51,491 nt of DNA from Alphaproteobacteria bacterium (lineage in GTDB: Bacteria > Pseudomonadota > Alphaproteobacteria > RF32 > CAG-239): the NCBI GenBank assembly GCA_017935485.1, contig JAGBHO010000005.1:1-51491 (forward strand), in the 5' to 3' direction. The translations under genes were made by a program, and so were the position numbers. Each line of letters starts with the position of its first letter. The stretch's first letter is position 1. Under the pieces are notes generated by a model. That model saw only the letters and a list, made by a program, of their open reading frames with translations, was not told the DNA's origin and did not search any database. Positions 24,994 to 34,744 of this stretch are shown here, piece by piece.

Positions 24994-25080
24994 ATACAAT
25001 AATTTAAATTACTAATTAATAAAACGGATATAGTTTACCTGTTTTGTAAATTTTGTCAATGGTTACTTTGTGTTTAAAAC

Positions 25081-25112
25081 AAAAAAAACGGCCGGAAACC
25101 GACCGCTTTTTT
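25081..25112 (-). terminator. Terminator of the charged coiled-coil gene
   Basis: CGGTCGG/CCGGCCG stem on the - strand followed by a run of eight T (complement of 25081-25088). Confidence 0.75.
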
Positions 25113-25121
25113 GATAAATTT

Positions 25122-25484
25122 TTAAGCTCTTTGCGCTTTTCTTGCCTCAACCATACGGTCAAAAGCTTCTTTTCTCTTCTTGTAAGCCGCATCTTCTTTC
25201 TCATATTCCCTGCGGGCGGCAGCAGCTTCGCCTTTTTCTTCGTCTTCGGCAATTCTCTTGTCGGCATTTTGAGAAAATTCTCTCTTTTTGGCCTGAATGG
25301 CAGCTTCTTTTCTGCGGCGGGCGCGTTCGATTTTGGCTTCGGCGTAAGCCTTTTGCGATTCCTGCGCATCCTGCTCAATATATTCGCCAATGCCGCCGTC
25401 ACGGTCACGCAAAGCTTTTTCATGATCCCTGCCGGTCATAACGTTCAGGTTCCCGTCTACGATTTTGAAATTTTTATCGGCCAT
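25122..25484 (-). CDS. Highly charged helical protein of unknown function
   Basis: This 120-residue protein is dominated by Lys, Arg, Glu and Ala in long helices (QKAYAEAKIERARRRKEAA, EKEDAAYKKRKEAFDRMVEA), with a short N-terminal beta segment (KNFKIVDGNLNVMTGRD). It is probably a coiled coil. GGAG lies 9 nt before the ATG. There is no signal peptide. Single gene with its own terminator, upstream-to-upstream with the binding-protein gene at 25644. No family recognised. Confidence 0.65.
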   Translation of the reverse strand: MADKNFKIVDGNLNVMTGRDHEKALRDRDGGIGEYIEQDAQESQKAYAEAKIERARRRKEAAIQAKKREFSQNADKRIAEDEEKGEAAAARREYEKEDAAYKKRKEAFDRMVEARKAQRA

Positions 25485-25643
25485 GTTTTTTCTCCGTTTT
25501 GAAAATTAATGTTCATATAGACAAAATAGCATATTTTTTCATATTGAACAATAGTTTTTATGTTACAGTTATGTTACATAAAATACTTGCCTATCCATTA
25601 AAATAATGTTAATAGTGTGGCAAATAGATAAAAGATACTGATT

Positions 25644-26765
25644 ATGATAAAAAAAGTCCTGTATATTCTGACAGTTATTTGTGTCTTTTCTCCGCTGAAA
25701 GTTTATGCGGCGGCCAATGTCGCGGTGATTGCCCCGAAAGCCGGAGAATTCCGCCGTTTGGGCACGGAAATCATTGAGGGTGTCAAGCTTGCCGTCGATG
25801 AAATTAACGCCGGCGGCGGCCTTAACGGAGAGAAGATAAACCTGATTACGGTAGATGACCAGTGCAATGACCGTCTGTCGGTTTCAACCGCGCAGATGAT
25901 GGCTCTGAACACGTCCAAAACCGATCGCATCAATCTGGTCATCGGGCCTTATTGCACCAATGCCTTTCGTCAGGTTGCCGCAATTTATGCCAAAGCCGGA
26001 ATTTTTCAGATTATTCCGACATCGGTCAGCGCCCAGAATGCTGCTGCCAGCAACTATAAAGGCCTGGTGAAAATGGTCGGTTTTTCAGAACGTCAGGGGC
26101 AGGATTTTTTGAAGTTTTATCAAAAACATTTCGCTTCCAAAAATCTGGCCGTGATTTATGACAGCCGCCAGAGCGATACAATTGACGTGGCGCGCATTGT
26201 CCGCAGCGAGTTTCAAAAAGCCGCGCCTGCCGGAATCCTGCGGGTGTATAATCTGGCGGATTACGGTACGGATTTGGATTATCTGGCGCGCGACATTGCT
26301 GACAACGGCGCCGAAGCCGCCTACATTCTCGGACGCCCCAAGTCCGTGGCCAAACTGGCAAAATATTTAAGGCAGGAAGATGACGAATTTATTATTTTTA
26401 CCAACCGTTACCAGTCTCAGGAATCTTATGAAAAAATTCTCGGAGATCTGGCAGAGGGAGCTTATGTAATTGCACTGCCGTCTTTGAAGGATGATCCCGC
26501 TTTTACCGAAACGCTTGTACGCCTGCGTCTGCTCGGCGTGGAACCTGAGGGTTTGGCCGTTTACGGCTATTCCGCCGTCAAATTGTGGGAAGCTCTGGTG
26601 AACAAGACCGATTCCTTTGCTTATGAAAAACTGGCTGCCGCCGTTAATAAAAAGAAAGTCGACACCACTTGGGGCGAGATGATGTTTAATAACGGAAATC
26701 CGGACAATTCAGTGCATTACAGCGTTTATCGGATTCAAAACGGTGAATATGCACAGGTTTATTGA
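25644..26765 (+). CDS. Periplasmic binding protein, branched-chain amino acid (LivJ/LivK) type
   Basis: This 373-residue protein has a signal peptide (MIKKVLYILTVICVFSPLKV, cleavage near VYA-AA) and the type-I periplasmic-binding fold of the Peripla_BP_6 family: NVAVIAPKAGEFRRLGTEII, GVKLAVDEINAGGGLNGEKI, LVIGPYCTNAFRQVAAIYAK. Such proteins deliver branched-chain amino acids, amides or related ligands to ABC permeases. No permease or ATPase gene is nearby, so it is an orphan that may use a distant transporter or act as a sensor. It has no clear Shine-Dalgarno; a TTGCCT and TAATAG pair 17 bp apart lies about 30-50 bp upstream. Confidence 0.85.
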   Translation: MIKKVLYILTVICVFSPLKVYAAANVAVIAPKAGEFRRLGTEIIEGVKLAVDEINAGGGLNGEKINLITVDDQCNDRLSVSTAQMMALNTSKTDRINLVIGPYCTNAFRQVAAIYAKAGIFQIIPTSVSAQNAAASNYKGLVKMVGFSERQGQDFLKFYQKHFASKNLAVIYDSRQSDTIDVARIVRSEFQKAAPAGILRVYNLADYGTDLDYLARDIADNGAEAAYILGRPKSVAKLAKYLRQEDDEFIIFTNRYQSQESYEKILGDLAEGAYVIALPSLKDDPAFTETLVRLRLLGVEPEGLAVYGYSAVKLWEALVNKTDSFAYEKLAAAVNKKKVDTTWGEMMFNNGNPDNSVHYSVYRIQNGEYAQVY

Positions 26766-26842
26766 TTTTTTTGTTCCTTTCTCAAATTATTCATATATAA
26801 TCCCATTCAATGAAATTTCTTAACAAATAAGGTGAAAATAAA

Positions 26843-27316
26843 ATGGCTGGAAGCATTAATAAAGTAATTTTGGTCGGAAATCTCGGCGCTGATCCCAAAG
26901 TCAGCAATACGGCAGGCGGCTCCAAAATCGTGAATTTGAACATTGCAACTTCGGACAGCTGGACGGACAAGGCTTCCGGCGAGCGCAAAGAACGCACCGA
27001 ATGGCACCGCGTTGTAATTTTTAATACCGCTTTGGCAGGTGTTGCCGAAAGATATCTGCACAAAGGCTCAAAGGTTTATCTTGAAGGCCAGCTTCAAACC
27101 CGCAAATGGGAAGACAATAACGGTCAGGAGCGCTATACGACCGAAGTTGTCGTACCGAACTTCAGCGGCAGTTTGGTTCTTTTGGATGCCAAAGGCGACG
27201 GTTCTTCCATGGGCGGCGACAATTCCGTCTTTACGCCGGCCGGCGGTTCTTCCGGCTGGGACAATACGCCCTCGGCAGCGCCTTCTGCTGATTTGGATGA
27301 CGATATTCCGTTCTAG
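26843..27316 (+). CDS. ssb: Single-stranded DNA-binding protein
   Basis: This 157-residue protein has an OB-fold domain at 1-112 ([72 protein letters not shown]) and a flexible Gly/Ser linker ending in the acidic tip DLDDDIPF, which recruits repair and replication partners. It works as a tetramer on single-stranded DNA. AAGGTG precedes the ATG. It stands between the orphan binding protein and gyrA with its own terminator; ssb beside gyrA or uvrA is common in Alphaproteobacteria. Confidence 0.98.
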   Translation: MAGSINKVILVGNLGADPKVSNTAGGSKIVNLNIATSDSWTDKASGERKERTEWHRVVIFNTALAGVAERYLHKGSKVYLEGQLQTRKWEDNNGQERYTTEVVVPNFSGSLVLLDAKGDGSSMGGDNSVFTPAGGSSGWDNTPSAAPSADLDDDIPF

Positions 27317-27335
27317 TTTAGAAAAATACAATCCC

Positions 27336-27363
27336 GGCGCCTCATTTTGAGGCGCTTTTTTTG
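27336..27363 (+). terminator. Terminator of ssb
   Basis: GCGCCTC (27337-27343) and GAGGCGC (27349-27355) with a run of seven T. Bases 27364-27549 hold the gyrA leader, including another small hairpin near 27450. Confidence 0.85.
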
Positions 27364-27549
27364 ACCATACAAAAAAATCACGTTAACTTTTACATCCCGA
27401 AAACGACTTTAAAAATTATTAAAATCGATTTTAAGGCGCTTTTTTTGCCCGTAGAAACGTTTTTGCGGGTATAAGTCGGAAAAATTTCTGGTTTTGGCCG
27501 GCCGTTCTGCTACAATCCAAATAGTTTAAATGTTGTAAAGGATAATAAA

Positions 27550-30372
27550 TTGAGTGAAGAAAATGAGATTATAGATAACGTGGTTGAGGTCAGAGACGGC
27601 ATTGCTCCGGTTGAAATTTCAGAGGAAATGCGCCGCTCTTATCTTGATTATGCCATGAGCGTTATCGTTTCGCGCGCTTTGCCGGATGTCAGCGACGGTC
27701 TGAAACCCGTGCACCGCCGTATCATCTATTCCATGTATGAAAGCGGTTATGATTATAACCGCCCGTATCGTAAGTCCGCCCGTATCGTCGGTGATGTTAT
27801 GGGTAAATACCACCCGCACGGCGATGCCGCGATTTATGATACCATGGTCCGTATGGCTCAGGACTTTTCAATGCGCCTGCCGCTGGTTGACGGGCAGGGC
27901 AACTTCGGTTCCATGGACGGTGACAGCGCCGCCGCCATGCGTTATACCGAAGCCCGTCTGGAAAAAGTCGCCCATGCCTTGATTGAAGACATTGACAAAG
28001 ATACCGTCGACTTTATGCCGAACTATGATGAAACGGTTATGGAACCGTCAGTTTTGCCGGCGCGTTATCCGAACCTTTTGGTCAACGGCGCCAACGGTAT
28101 TGCCGTCGGTATGGCCACCAACATTCCGCCGCACAATCTGGGTGAAGTGCTGGACGCCTGCTGTGCTTATATTGACAATCCGGATATTACGATTGATGAC
28201 CTGATTAACATTGTTCCGGGGCCTGATTTTCCGACCGGCGGTTTAATTCTGGGCTACGGCGGTGCCAAATCGGCTTATTATACCGGCCGCGGTTCGGTGA
28301 TGATGCGTGCCAAATGTACGGTGGAAGAGCTGCATAAGGATAAAGAGGCCATTATTGTTCACGAAATTCCGTATCAGGTGAATAAAGCCCAGCTTGTTGC
28401 CCGCATTGCCGAGCTGGTCAAAGAAAAGAAAATCGAAGGAATATCTGAGATTCGCGATGAGTCCGACCGTCAGGGCGTCCGCGTCGTGATTGAGGTCAAA
28501 CGCGACTTTCAGGCTGATGTGATTTTGAACCAGCTTTACAAGTTCACGCCGCTGCAAACGAGCTTCGGCATGAACATGCTGGCCATTAACGCCGGCCGCC
28601 CGATGATGATGAACTTGCGGGACATTATCTCCGCCTTTATTTCTTTCCGCGAGGAAGTCATCCGCCGCCGCACGATTTATGAATTGAATCAGGCGCGGAA
28701 CAGGGCGCATACCTTGGTTGGTCTGGCCATTGCCGTAGAGAACCTTGATCCCGTCATTGAACTGATCCGCAATGCCCCGAACCCGCAGGAAGCCAAAGAC
28801 GCCTTGCTGGCCAAAGCTTGGCCGGCCGGAGATGTCGAGGCTTTAGTCAAGTTGATTGACGAGCCTGATCGTAAGGTGGAAAACGGCTTATACCATTTGT
28901 CCGAAAATCAGGCCAAAGCTATTTTGGATTTGAAACTGCAACGCCTGACCGGATTGGAAAGAGATAAAATTCATGAAGAATTAATCTCTTTGGGTGAAGA
29001 AATCAAAGAATGCCTGTCTATTTTGGCCAGCCGTGAGAAATTGTACGGTATTATGCGTGATGAATTTGTTGCGATTCGTGATGAATATGCCACGCCGCGC
29101 CGCTCCAAGATTGAAGATATTGAGTACGATCAGGATATAGAATCGCTGATTCAGCGTGAAGAAATGGTTGTGACCGTAACCGAGGCCGGTTATATCAAGC
29201 GCGTGCCGCTGAATGCTTATAAGGCTCAGAAACGCGGTGGCAAAGGCAAATCCGGTATGGCGACCAAAGATGAGGACTTTGTCACCCGCTTGTTTGTTGC
29301 CAGCACGCATACGCCGGTTTTGTTCTTCTCGTCAAAAGGGCAGGTTTATAAGATGAAAGTTTACAAATTGCCGCTCGGTTCGCCGACGTCCAAAGGCAAA
29401 CCTTTCGTTAATCTGCTGCCGCTGATTGAGGGTGAAAACATTACCACGATCATGAAATTGCCGGAAAACGAGGACGACTGCAAAAATATGTCCATCATGT
29501 TTGCTACAGCCAAAGGAAACGTCCGCCGCAACTCGCTGATGGATTTTGTAAACGTCCAGTCCAACGGTAAAATTGCCATGAAGCTTGATGACGGCGACAA
29601 GCTGATTAACGTCCGAATTTGTCAGGAAGACAATGACATCATGCTGGCGGCCAAGAGCGGCAAATGTATCCGCTTCCCGGTTACGGAAGTCCGAATGTTT
29701 GTCGGCCGCAATTCAACCGGTGTCCGCGGCATTAAGCTGGCTGACGATGATGAAGTTATTTCAATGTCTGTCCTGAACCACAGCGATGCCACCTCGGAAG
29801 AGCGCGACGAGTATCAGCGCATTTCTTCCGCAGCCAAACGCCTGCAGGCTGAACGCGACGGCGATTGTGAGATTGCACCGGAAGAAACCGGTGTTGCCAT
29901 GGCAGTTCTGACGCCTGAAAAATATCAGGAAATGAAAGAAAAAGAACAGTTTATTCTGACTGTTACGACCACAGGTTACGGTAAACGTTCATCTTCTTAT
30001 GAGTATCGCGTAACTGGCCGCGGCGGTCAGGGTATTGCCAATATGGAAATGTCCGCCCGTAACAAAGAAGTCGCCAGCTCGTTCCCGATTGAGGACGATA
30101 ACCAGATTATGATGGTGACCGACGGCGGCAAACTGATTCGCATGCCGGTGGCAGACATCCGTATTGCCGGCCGTAAAACACAGGGTGTTATTTTGTTCAG
30201 AACGGCCGAGAATGAAAAAGTCGTCAGCGTAACCTGGCTTGATGCCGATGCCGGTGACGATGATGAACTGGAAGAAGAAACCGGAAGCGAAGTCTTGGGC
30301 GACAGTGTTGCCGATATTGATGACGCCGGCGTTGAAGAAATCAGCGAACCGGAAAACGAGGCCGAAGAATAA
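27550..30372 (+). CDS. gyrA: DNA gyrase subunit A
   Basis: This 940-residue protein is longer than the E. coli enzyme because of insertions in the C-terminal half and a long acidic tail. The start is TTG, preceded by AAAGGAT. Breakage-reunion domain: [20 protein letters not shown], the quinolone region [12 protein letters not shown] and the catalytic Tyr132 in MRYTEARL. Position 93 (E. coli Ser83) is Ala; Asp97 (E. coli Asp87) is kept. The C-terminal beta-pinwheel has a GyrA box, [10 protein letters not shown], needed for wrapping DNA and negative supercoiling, so this is GyrA and not ParC. Single gene, followed by a terminator. Confidence 0.98.
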   Translation: MSEENEIIDNVVEVRDGIAPVEISEEMRRSYLDYAMSVIVSRALPDVSDGLKPVHRRIIYSMYESGYDYNRPYRKSARIVGDVMGKYHPHGDAAIYDTMVRMAQDFSMRLPLVDGQGNFGSMDGDSAAAMRYTEARLEKVAHALIEDIDKDTVDFMPNYDETVMEPSVLPARYPNLLVNGANGIAVGMATNIPPHNLGEVLDACCAYIDNPDITIDDLINIVPGPDFPTGGLILGYGGAKSAYYTGRGSVMMRAKCTVEELHKDKEAIIVHEIPYQVNKAQLVARIAELVKEKKIEGISEIRDESDRQGVRVVIEVKRDFQADVILNQLYKFTPLQTSFGMNMLAINAGRPMMMNLRDIISAFISFREEVIRRRTIYELNQARNRAHTLVGLAIAVENLDPVIELIRNAPNPQEAKDALLAKAWPAGDVEALVKLIDEPDRKVENGLYHLSENQAKAILDLKLQRLTGLERDKIHEELISLGEEIKECLSILASREKLYGIMRDEFVAIRDEYATPRRSKIEDIEYDQDIESLIQREEMVVTVTEAGYIKRVPLNAYKAQKRGGKGKSGMATKDEDFVTRLFVASTHTPVLFFSSKGQVYKMKVYKLPLGSPTSKGKPFVNLLPLIEGENITTIMKLPENEDDCKNMSIMFATAKGNVRRNSLMDFVNVQSNGKIAMKLDDGDKLINVRICQEDNDIMLAAKSGKCIRFPVTEVRMFVGRNSTGVRGIKLADDDEVISMSVLNHSDATSEERDEYQRISSAAKRLQAERDGDCEIAPEETGVAMAVLTPEKYQEMKEKEQFILTVTTTGYGKRSSSYEYRVTGRGGQGIANMEMSARNKEVASSFPIEDDNQIMMVTDGGKLIRMPVADIRIAGRKTQGVILFRTAENEKVVSVTWLDADAGDDDELEEETGSEVLGDSVADIDDAGVEEISEPENEAEE

Positions 30373-30391
30373 ACTCCGGAAAATTAATGCC

Positions 30392-30419
30392 AAGCCCCGC
30401 CCGCAAAGCGGGGCTTTTT
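30392..30419 (+). terminator. Terminator of gyrA
   Basis: AGCCCCGC (30393-30400) pairs with GCGGGGCT (30408-30415), then TTTTT. Confidence 0.85.
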
Positions 30420-30496
30420 GCTTTTCTTGACAAGGTAAAAATTTTTTGTTAAATGAAAGTTCAGAATAATATTATTAATTTTTTCAATTATTTGTT

Positions 30497-31147
30497 ATGG
30501 AAGATGTAAAATTGTTATCAGAAGCAAGAATCCGCGCTTCGTTGTTTAATGTATCTGCCGGATATAAAGTCCATTGCAAGCATTTGCTTTGTCGTGAAGA
30601 TTATAACATGGGCAATCGCAAATTTGTTGCCGGAAAAGAGTATGACATCTGGATTGCTTATGACTTGAACCAAAGCTGCAGACGCTATCAGGTTCACGGC
30701 CTGACCACTCGCGATGAAGTTTTGCCTTTTTCAACGGATAAAGTTTTTGGCAGCCTGGAAGAAATCATTGCTGCTCCGGAAACCAAAAGCCTTTCTTACG
30801 GGCGATGGGAGTATCATCTGGTCAGCCTGCCGGAACTCGGCAAGGCTTTGGTGCCGGCATGGATGTTTGAAACCGGTAAGGTTCGTCAGGTCTGGGACGC
30901 CGATACGCAAAAACGCTTAAAAAATGTAACGCCGGGCTTGCTGAATTATAACGGGCGTAATTATCTGGCCTGGCTGGTACAGGATGACGGCAAAGATTTC
31001 AGGGCTTTTGTCAGCTTTGACAATCCGACGGTAATTGAACTGATGGACGTCGGCAAAATCGGTTTTTTTATACCTTTGTCGGGCAATAACGGTACTGTCG
31101 GCAATAATTGCTTTTGGTATGATGGCAATATGGTTCGTTTTGCTTAA
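30497..31147 (+). CDS. Unknown protein, 216 residues
   Basis: A soluble alpha/beta protein without signal peptide or membrane segment. It has Cys-containing N-terminal text (GYKVHCKHLLCREDYNMG), Trp/Tyr-rich middle parts (YDIWIAYDLNQSCRRY, YGRWEYHLVSLPELG) and a Gly/Asn-rich end (LSGNNGTVGNNCFWYDGNMV). No family recognised. TTGACA at 30427-30432 may be its -35 box. There is no Shine-Dalgarno; the ~40 nt before the ATG are nearly all A and T. Own terminator downstream, so it is monocistronic. Confidence 0.6.
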   Translation: MEDVKLLSEARIRASLFNVSAGYKVHCKHLLCREDYNMGNRKFVAGKEYDIWIAYDLNQSCRRYQVHGLTTRDEVLPFSTDKVFGSLEEIIAAPETKSLSYGRWEYHLVSLPELGKALVPAWMFETGKVRQVWDADTQKRLKNVTPGLLNYNGRNYLAWLVQDDGKDFRAFVSFDNPTVIELMDVGKIGFFIPLSGNNGTVGNNCFWYDGNMVRFA

Positions 31148-31156
31148 TTCCGATGA

Positions 31157-31189
31157 AAAAACTCTCTTAACGTTAAGAGAGTTTTTTTT
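31157..31189 (+). terminator. Terminator of the 216-residue unknown gene
   Basis: ACTCTCTTAA (31161-31170) and TTAAGAGAGT (31173-31182) with a run of eight T. Confidence 0.85.
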
Positions 31190-31255
31190 ATGGGCATTTA
31201 CCAAATGATTACATTTGAGATTATATAATACCTCAAAATATAAAAGGAGAGTTTT

Positions 31256-31804
31256 ATGAAGCTTTATGTCTTTCGCCATGGCGAAACCTTTGCCAATGCC
31301 AACCGTCTGTGTCAGGGCGTAAAAGATTTATACCCGCTGAATGAAAAGGGCCGGATGCAGGCTCAGGTTTTGGGACAGGAACTTGCCGGCTTAAAACTGC
31401 CGGTGATTTACGCCAGCCCTTTAAGCCGCGCTCAGCAAACGGCGCAATTTGTCGCCGAACCTAATCAAACGCCGATAATCACGCTTGACGGTTTGAAAGA
31501 ACACGATTTTGGCATTGTCGAGGGCTGGGAAGAGAGCAAAATCCTTGCACAATATAAAGAGTTGTTTTTAGGTGTTCTGGATGCGGATAACCCCGAAACT
31601 TTTGATTGGCGGATGCCGGAAGGCGAGAGCCGGCGCGAAGCTTTGGAACGTTTTTGCCGCGAGATCGAATATATCAAAAACAATTGCCCGTACGATATTG
31701 CCGGCGTGGCGACGCACGGAAGCATCATGAGTACGTACTATTATGACGTATTCAACAAATTCCGCGGCTTTGCCAATTGTGAATATTTTATTGTTGAAAT
31801 TTAA
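31256..31804 (+). CDS. Histidine phosphatase family (phosphoglycerate-mutase-like) protein
   Basis: This 182-residue protein has the catalytic motif LYVFRHGETFAN (His8 forms the phosphohistidine), YASPLSRAQQTAQFV (second Arg), the acid region HDFGIVEGW and the second His in GVATHGSIMS. It belongs to branch 1 of the superfamily, which holds phosphoglycerate mutases, alpha-ribazole phosphatases (CobC) and small-molecule phosphatases; the sequence does not choose between them. AAAGGAGAG lies before the ATG. The MIF-like gene starts 13 bp after its stop, so they form an operon. Confidence 0.85.
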   Translation: MKLYVFRHGETFANANRLCQGVKDLYPLNEKGRMQAQVLGQELAGLKLPVIYASPLSRAQQTAQFVAEPNQTPIITLDGLKEHDFGIVEGWEESKILAQYKELFLGVLDADNPETFDWRMPEGESRREALERFCREIEYIKNNCPYDIAGVATHGSIMSTYYYDVFNKFRGFANCEYFIVEI

Positions 31805-31817
31805 CCGGAGAAAAGAA

Positions 31818-32168
31818 ATGCCTTTTTTGATTGTAAACACCAATGCTGAACTGAAAGATAAAAATACACAGGAATTTTTGTCGGCGGCAACGGATTTGGT
31901 CGCCAAAGAGCTTCATAAGCCTAAAAATTATGTTGTTGTCGTTCTGAACGCCAATTCTGATGTTGCTTTCGGCGGCAGCAAAGAAAACAAAGGCGTTCTG
32001 GCGGAAATGAAGTCAATCGGCTTCGGCAGCGCCAAAAACAGTCTGGCTAAACTGCTGACCGAATTTTTTGCAGACCGCTTGGCCGGAGTTGAACTGAATA
32101 ACATCAATATTGAGTTTGTCGATATGCCGGCGGCAGATGTCGCCATCGGCGGCCGCCTGATGGGATAG
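31818..32168 (+). CDS. MIF / phenylpyruvate tautomerase family protein
   Basis: The start is at the ATG at 31818 (CGGAGAAAAGAA upstream), giving 116 residues and a Pro directly after Met (MPFLIVNTNAEL). In this superfamily that N-terminal Pro is the catalytic base once Met is removed. Other family features are KNYVVVVLNANSDVAFGGS (the keto-enol binding strand) and IEFVDMPAADVAIGG. It is a trimeric tautomerase of the macrophage-migration-inhibitory-factor type. A longer frame from 31743 overlaps the phosphatase gene and lacks the Pro start, so it was not used. The physiological substrate is unknown. Confidence 0.85.
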   Translation: MPFLIVNTNAELKDKNTQEFLSAATDLVAKELHKPKNYVVVVLNANSDVAFGGSKENKGVLAEMKSIGFGSAKNSLAKLLTEFFADRLAGVELNNINIEFVDMPAADVAIGGRLMG

Positions 32169-32212
32169 ACTTTTCTTATATGTCATCTTCTGACTTTCTT
32201 TTTTTTACGAAC

Positions 32213-32238
32213 AATCCCTGGGCTTTGACCCAGGGATT
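32213..32238. repeat. REP-like palindrome
   Basis: AATCCCTGGG and CCCAGGGATT around CTTTGA. Same style as the palindromes at 16398-16482. No T run follows (CATTCTTC), so a terminator role is unlikely. Confidence 0.55.
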
Positions 32239-32243
32239 CATTC

Positions 32244-32335
32244 TTCAAAGCACTTTCTTTATCACGCTTCCCGTCATAGCAACGCGATCCTCAGGGCAGA
32301 GCGTTGACAATCCGCCGCGCGCCCGTCGCACGGGC
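32244..32335. repeat. Intergenic repeat family A, copy next to the antiporter gene
   Basis: TTCAAAGCACTTTCTTTATC, then CCCGTCATAGCAACGCGATC and a GCGCGCCCGTCGCACGGG end. It stops at the stop codon of the antiporter gene, as the uvrA and cyclophilin copies do at theirs. Confidence 0.65.
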
Positions 32336-33840
32336 TAAATCGCCACAATACCGCGTGAGAAAGCGTAAATAGCCCAAAGCGCAATGATAATCAGCGCGCA
32401 GGCCAGACAGGCTTCCGCTTTGGTAAAGGCTTTTTCTTCGGGTGCATTCTGCTTGCGGGCCCAGATAAAGACCGGAATGCCGAGCGCTACAATCACAACA
32501 GCCATCAGCAGATAATTCAGGCCGGCAGCATAAATCAGCCACAAGGCATAGATTGCGCCGAGAACGCCGGTAATTAAGGCCGCCGAACGTTTGACCGAAA
32601 TATCGGCCGGATATTCGCCGTCTTCGCAAATTTTCCACAAATAGGCACAAGAGGCAAAATACGCCGGCAAAACCATAACGCCGGTAATGCTGAGCATGGT
32701 GTTCCATGCATTGCTGGAGAAATAGACCAGCAGAATAAACAGCTGCATCATGGTCGAGGTGACCCACAAAGAAACCGAAGGCGAACCGAACTTGTTTTCT
32801 TTTGAGAATTCTTTCGGGAAAGTTCCGTTTTGGGCGGCGGCCTGCGGAATTTCAGCCGTAACCATTGTCCACGCCAGCCAGCTGGTCAAAACCGAAACCA
32901 GCAGACCGATATTCATCAGCCAAGAACCCCACGGCCCGACGGCTTCTTCCAAAATACCGGCGGTTGAAGGATTGGGTATGGCAGCCAGCTGAGCCTGCGA
33001 CATAAAGCCGTAAGGCAGCAGCGAGAGCAGGATATAGACGGCCAGACAGCCGATAAAGCCCAGAACGGTTGCCTTGCTTACGTCGCCGGGAGTTTTGGCA
33101 CGGTTGGACATGACAACGGCGCCTTCAATACCGATAAAGGCCCACAGCGTTACCAGCATGGTGCTCTTAATCTGGGTCGAAAGTCCGCCGAGTTTGGCTT
33201 TTGTCGCTACAGCCTCTCCCCAGAAATCAAAGTCAAATTTGGAAGAGGTAAACATAACCGCCATGATGATAATAAACAAAATCAGCGGCACGATTTTAAT
33301 CACCGTACCAATCATGTTGACAACGGTTGCCTGCTTGATTCCCCGCAAAACCAAAAAGTTGAAGCCCCAGATAATAATCGAGCCGCCGATAATGGAGGCC
33401 AGATTATTGCCGCCTGCAAAATACGGTGGAAAGAAGTAGTTGAGCGCATCCATGGTAATCACGGCATAACCGACATTGCCGCACACCTGACAAAGCCAGT
33501 AAGACCATCCGATGGTAAAGCCGACATAAGGGCCGAACCCCGCGCGCGAATACATATAAATACCGGCAGTCAGATCCGGTTTTGCTCTGGAAAGAATGCT
33601 AAAAGTATTGGCAATAAAATAAATGCCGATACCGGTAATGACCCATGCCAACAGAACGGCACCGGCTGAAGCGCCGGCAGCCATATTCTGCGGCAGGCTG
33701 TAAATGCCGCCGCCGATCATTGAACTGATGACAATACTGGCCAGTGCAAAAACGCCGAGCTTGCCGCTGGTCTGCCGGTCGGTTGCGGCCGGTGCAGGGG
33801 CGGCTGCGGCAGATTTATTTCTGATTTGCTTTTCAGCCAT
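32335..33840 (-). CDS. aaxC: APC-family amino acid antiporter, probably arginine/agmatine
   Basis: This 501-residue membrane protein has about 12 hydrophobic helices and the APC-superfamily motif GGGIYSLPQNMAAGA in helix 1, as in arginine-ornithine and arginine-agmatine exchangers. The start at ATG 33840 (MAEKQIRNKSAAAAPAP) has AAGGA upstream; a longer frame from TTG 33894 is less likely. The gene lies 95 bp downstream of a pyruvoyl-dependent arginine decarboxylase on the same strand, the pairing of Chlamydia aaxB-aaxC, so its job is probably to import arginine and export agmatine. Substrate is inferred from context; related antiporters for ornithine, glutamate/GABA or lysine cannot be excluded from sequence alone. 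Confidence 0.8.
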   Translation of the reverse strand: MAEKQIRNKSAAAAPAPAATDRQTSGKLGVFALASIVISSMIGGGIYSLPQNMAAGASAGAVLLAWVITGIGIYFIANTFSILSRAKPDLTAGIYMYSRAGFGPYVGFTIGWSYWLCQVCGNVGYAVITMDALNYFFPPYFAGGNNLASIIGGSIIIWGFNFLVLRGIKQATVVNMIGTVIKIVPLILFIIIMAVMFTSSKFDFDFWGEAVATKAKLGGLSTQIKSTMLVTLWAFIGIEGAVVMSNRAKTPGDVSKATVLGFIGCLAVYILLSLLPYGFMSQAQLAAIPNPSTAGILEEAVGPWGSWLMNIGLLVSVLTSWLAWTMVTAEIPQAAAQNGTFPKEFSKENKFGSPSVSLWVTSTMMQLFILLVYFSSNAWNTMLSITGVMVLPAYFASCAYLWKICEDGEYPADISVKRSAALITGVLGAIYALWLIYAAGLNYLLMAVVIVALGIPVFIWARKQNAPEEKAFTKAEACLACALIIIALWAIYAFSRGIVAI

Positions 33841-33935
33841 TTGTTTGATTCCTTTTTGATAAAAACGGCGCCAAAAGAAAAAAGCTTCTTTCAACGCCGA
33901 CTGATATTAAAAAATTATATAGAAGCTCAAAATCA

Positions 33936-34529
33936 TTAGATAGAAGCCGGAGCGGCATGTTGGAAGTTCAAAAAGCCCATGGCGGTCAGGCTGTAGCCGA
34001 ACTGCTGGGTGATGTTGACATAATTGTGCCACATCTGAAACTCGGAGTGCTTTTCGACGCCGCGGATGGCCAGTTCATGGTTCAGAGATTTGTTGAGCCA
34101 CATTTCGGCATGGCCTTTGGCAATGTCATCGTCAATCTGGGTGTCAAAAAATTCAACATATTCGGCAGCCCAGCCGCCAATAAGCTCGCCGTTTTTGTCC
34201 TTGCCCCAGCAAACGCCCAAACCGGTGGCAATAGCTTTGTGTTCGTCGCGGCTTGCTCCGTGTCCGGCCATAATCACTTCCAAAACGGCGCCGTGCTTAA
34301 ACTGACTGACGATCTTGTCGTTAATCGGTGTAATTTTGCCAAAAAGTTCTTTCGGCAAAACAGAGGTGTAAGGAACAACGTTAAAGTTTTCGATTCTGGC
34401 CTGCATCAGGGCAGAGTCGTAACAGAAAGTCTCAAACGGTTGCGGCGGAATACCGTCATCAGCCTGACCGGCACCGCCGGTAATAAATGCAAAAGTCGGA
34501 TAGCGAACGCCTTGAACGTCTTGTACCAT
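33936..34529 (-). CDS. aaxB: Pyruvoyl-dependent arginine decarboxylase
   Basis: This 197-residue proenzyme converts arginine to agmatine and CO2, consuming a proton. It has the family pattern: [19 protein letters not shown] near the start, the self-cleavage site in [11 protein letters not shown] (Thr55-Ser56, where Ser becomes the pyruvoyl group, as in the Thr-Ser site of chlamydial AaxB), then [20 protein letters not shown], a (alpha)2(beta)2-type core, and a long C-terminal part with Trp/Tyr residues. AAGGAG lies 8 nt before the ATG. With the downstream antiporter it would form an arginine-dependent acid-resistance or arginine-depletion system. No AaxA-type porin gene is present here. Confidence 0.9.
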   Translation of the reverse strand: MVQDVQGVRYPTFAFITGGAGQADDGIPPQPFETFCYDSALMQARIENFNVVPYTSVLPKELFGKITPINDKIVSQFKHGAVLEVIMAGHGASRDEHKAIATGLGVCWGKDKNGELIGGWAAEYVEFFDTQIDDDIAKGHAEMWLNKSLNHELAIRGVEKHSEFQMWHNYVNITQQFGYSLTAMGFLNFQHAAPASI

Positions 34530-34744
34530 AATTAATCTCCTTAAAAAATTTTTGTTAAAATAGTCTGTCAGCTTGGATTGCCGGCTGCGATAAAGTTAAT
34601 TGCGGAACAAAAGATTTCAATAAATGCTAAAACTTATTGCTATAGAAACATTCGTAACTATCCACAAGAGGTTAAGAATATTGTATTTTAAATTAGTTAT
34701 AGTAATTTTATATGCAGAAAAACCAATAAACAGAGGAAAGAAAA

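Noticed and set aside
32213..32238. Terminator after the MIF-like gene
   Set aside because: Strong hairpin but no T run on either side; better explained as a REP-like palindrome.
33957..34535. 192-codon open frame antisense to the arginine decarboxylase
   Set aside because: Almost exact mirror of the decarboxylase gene, which has a good ribosome site and active-site motifs.
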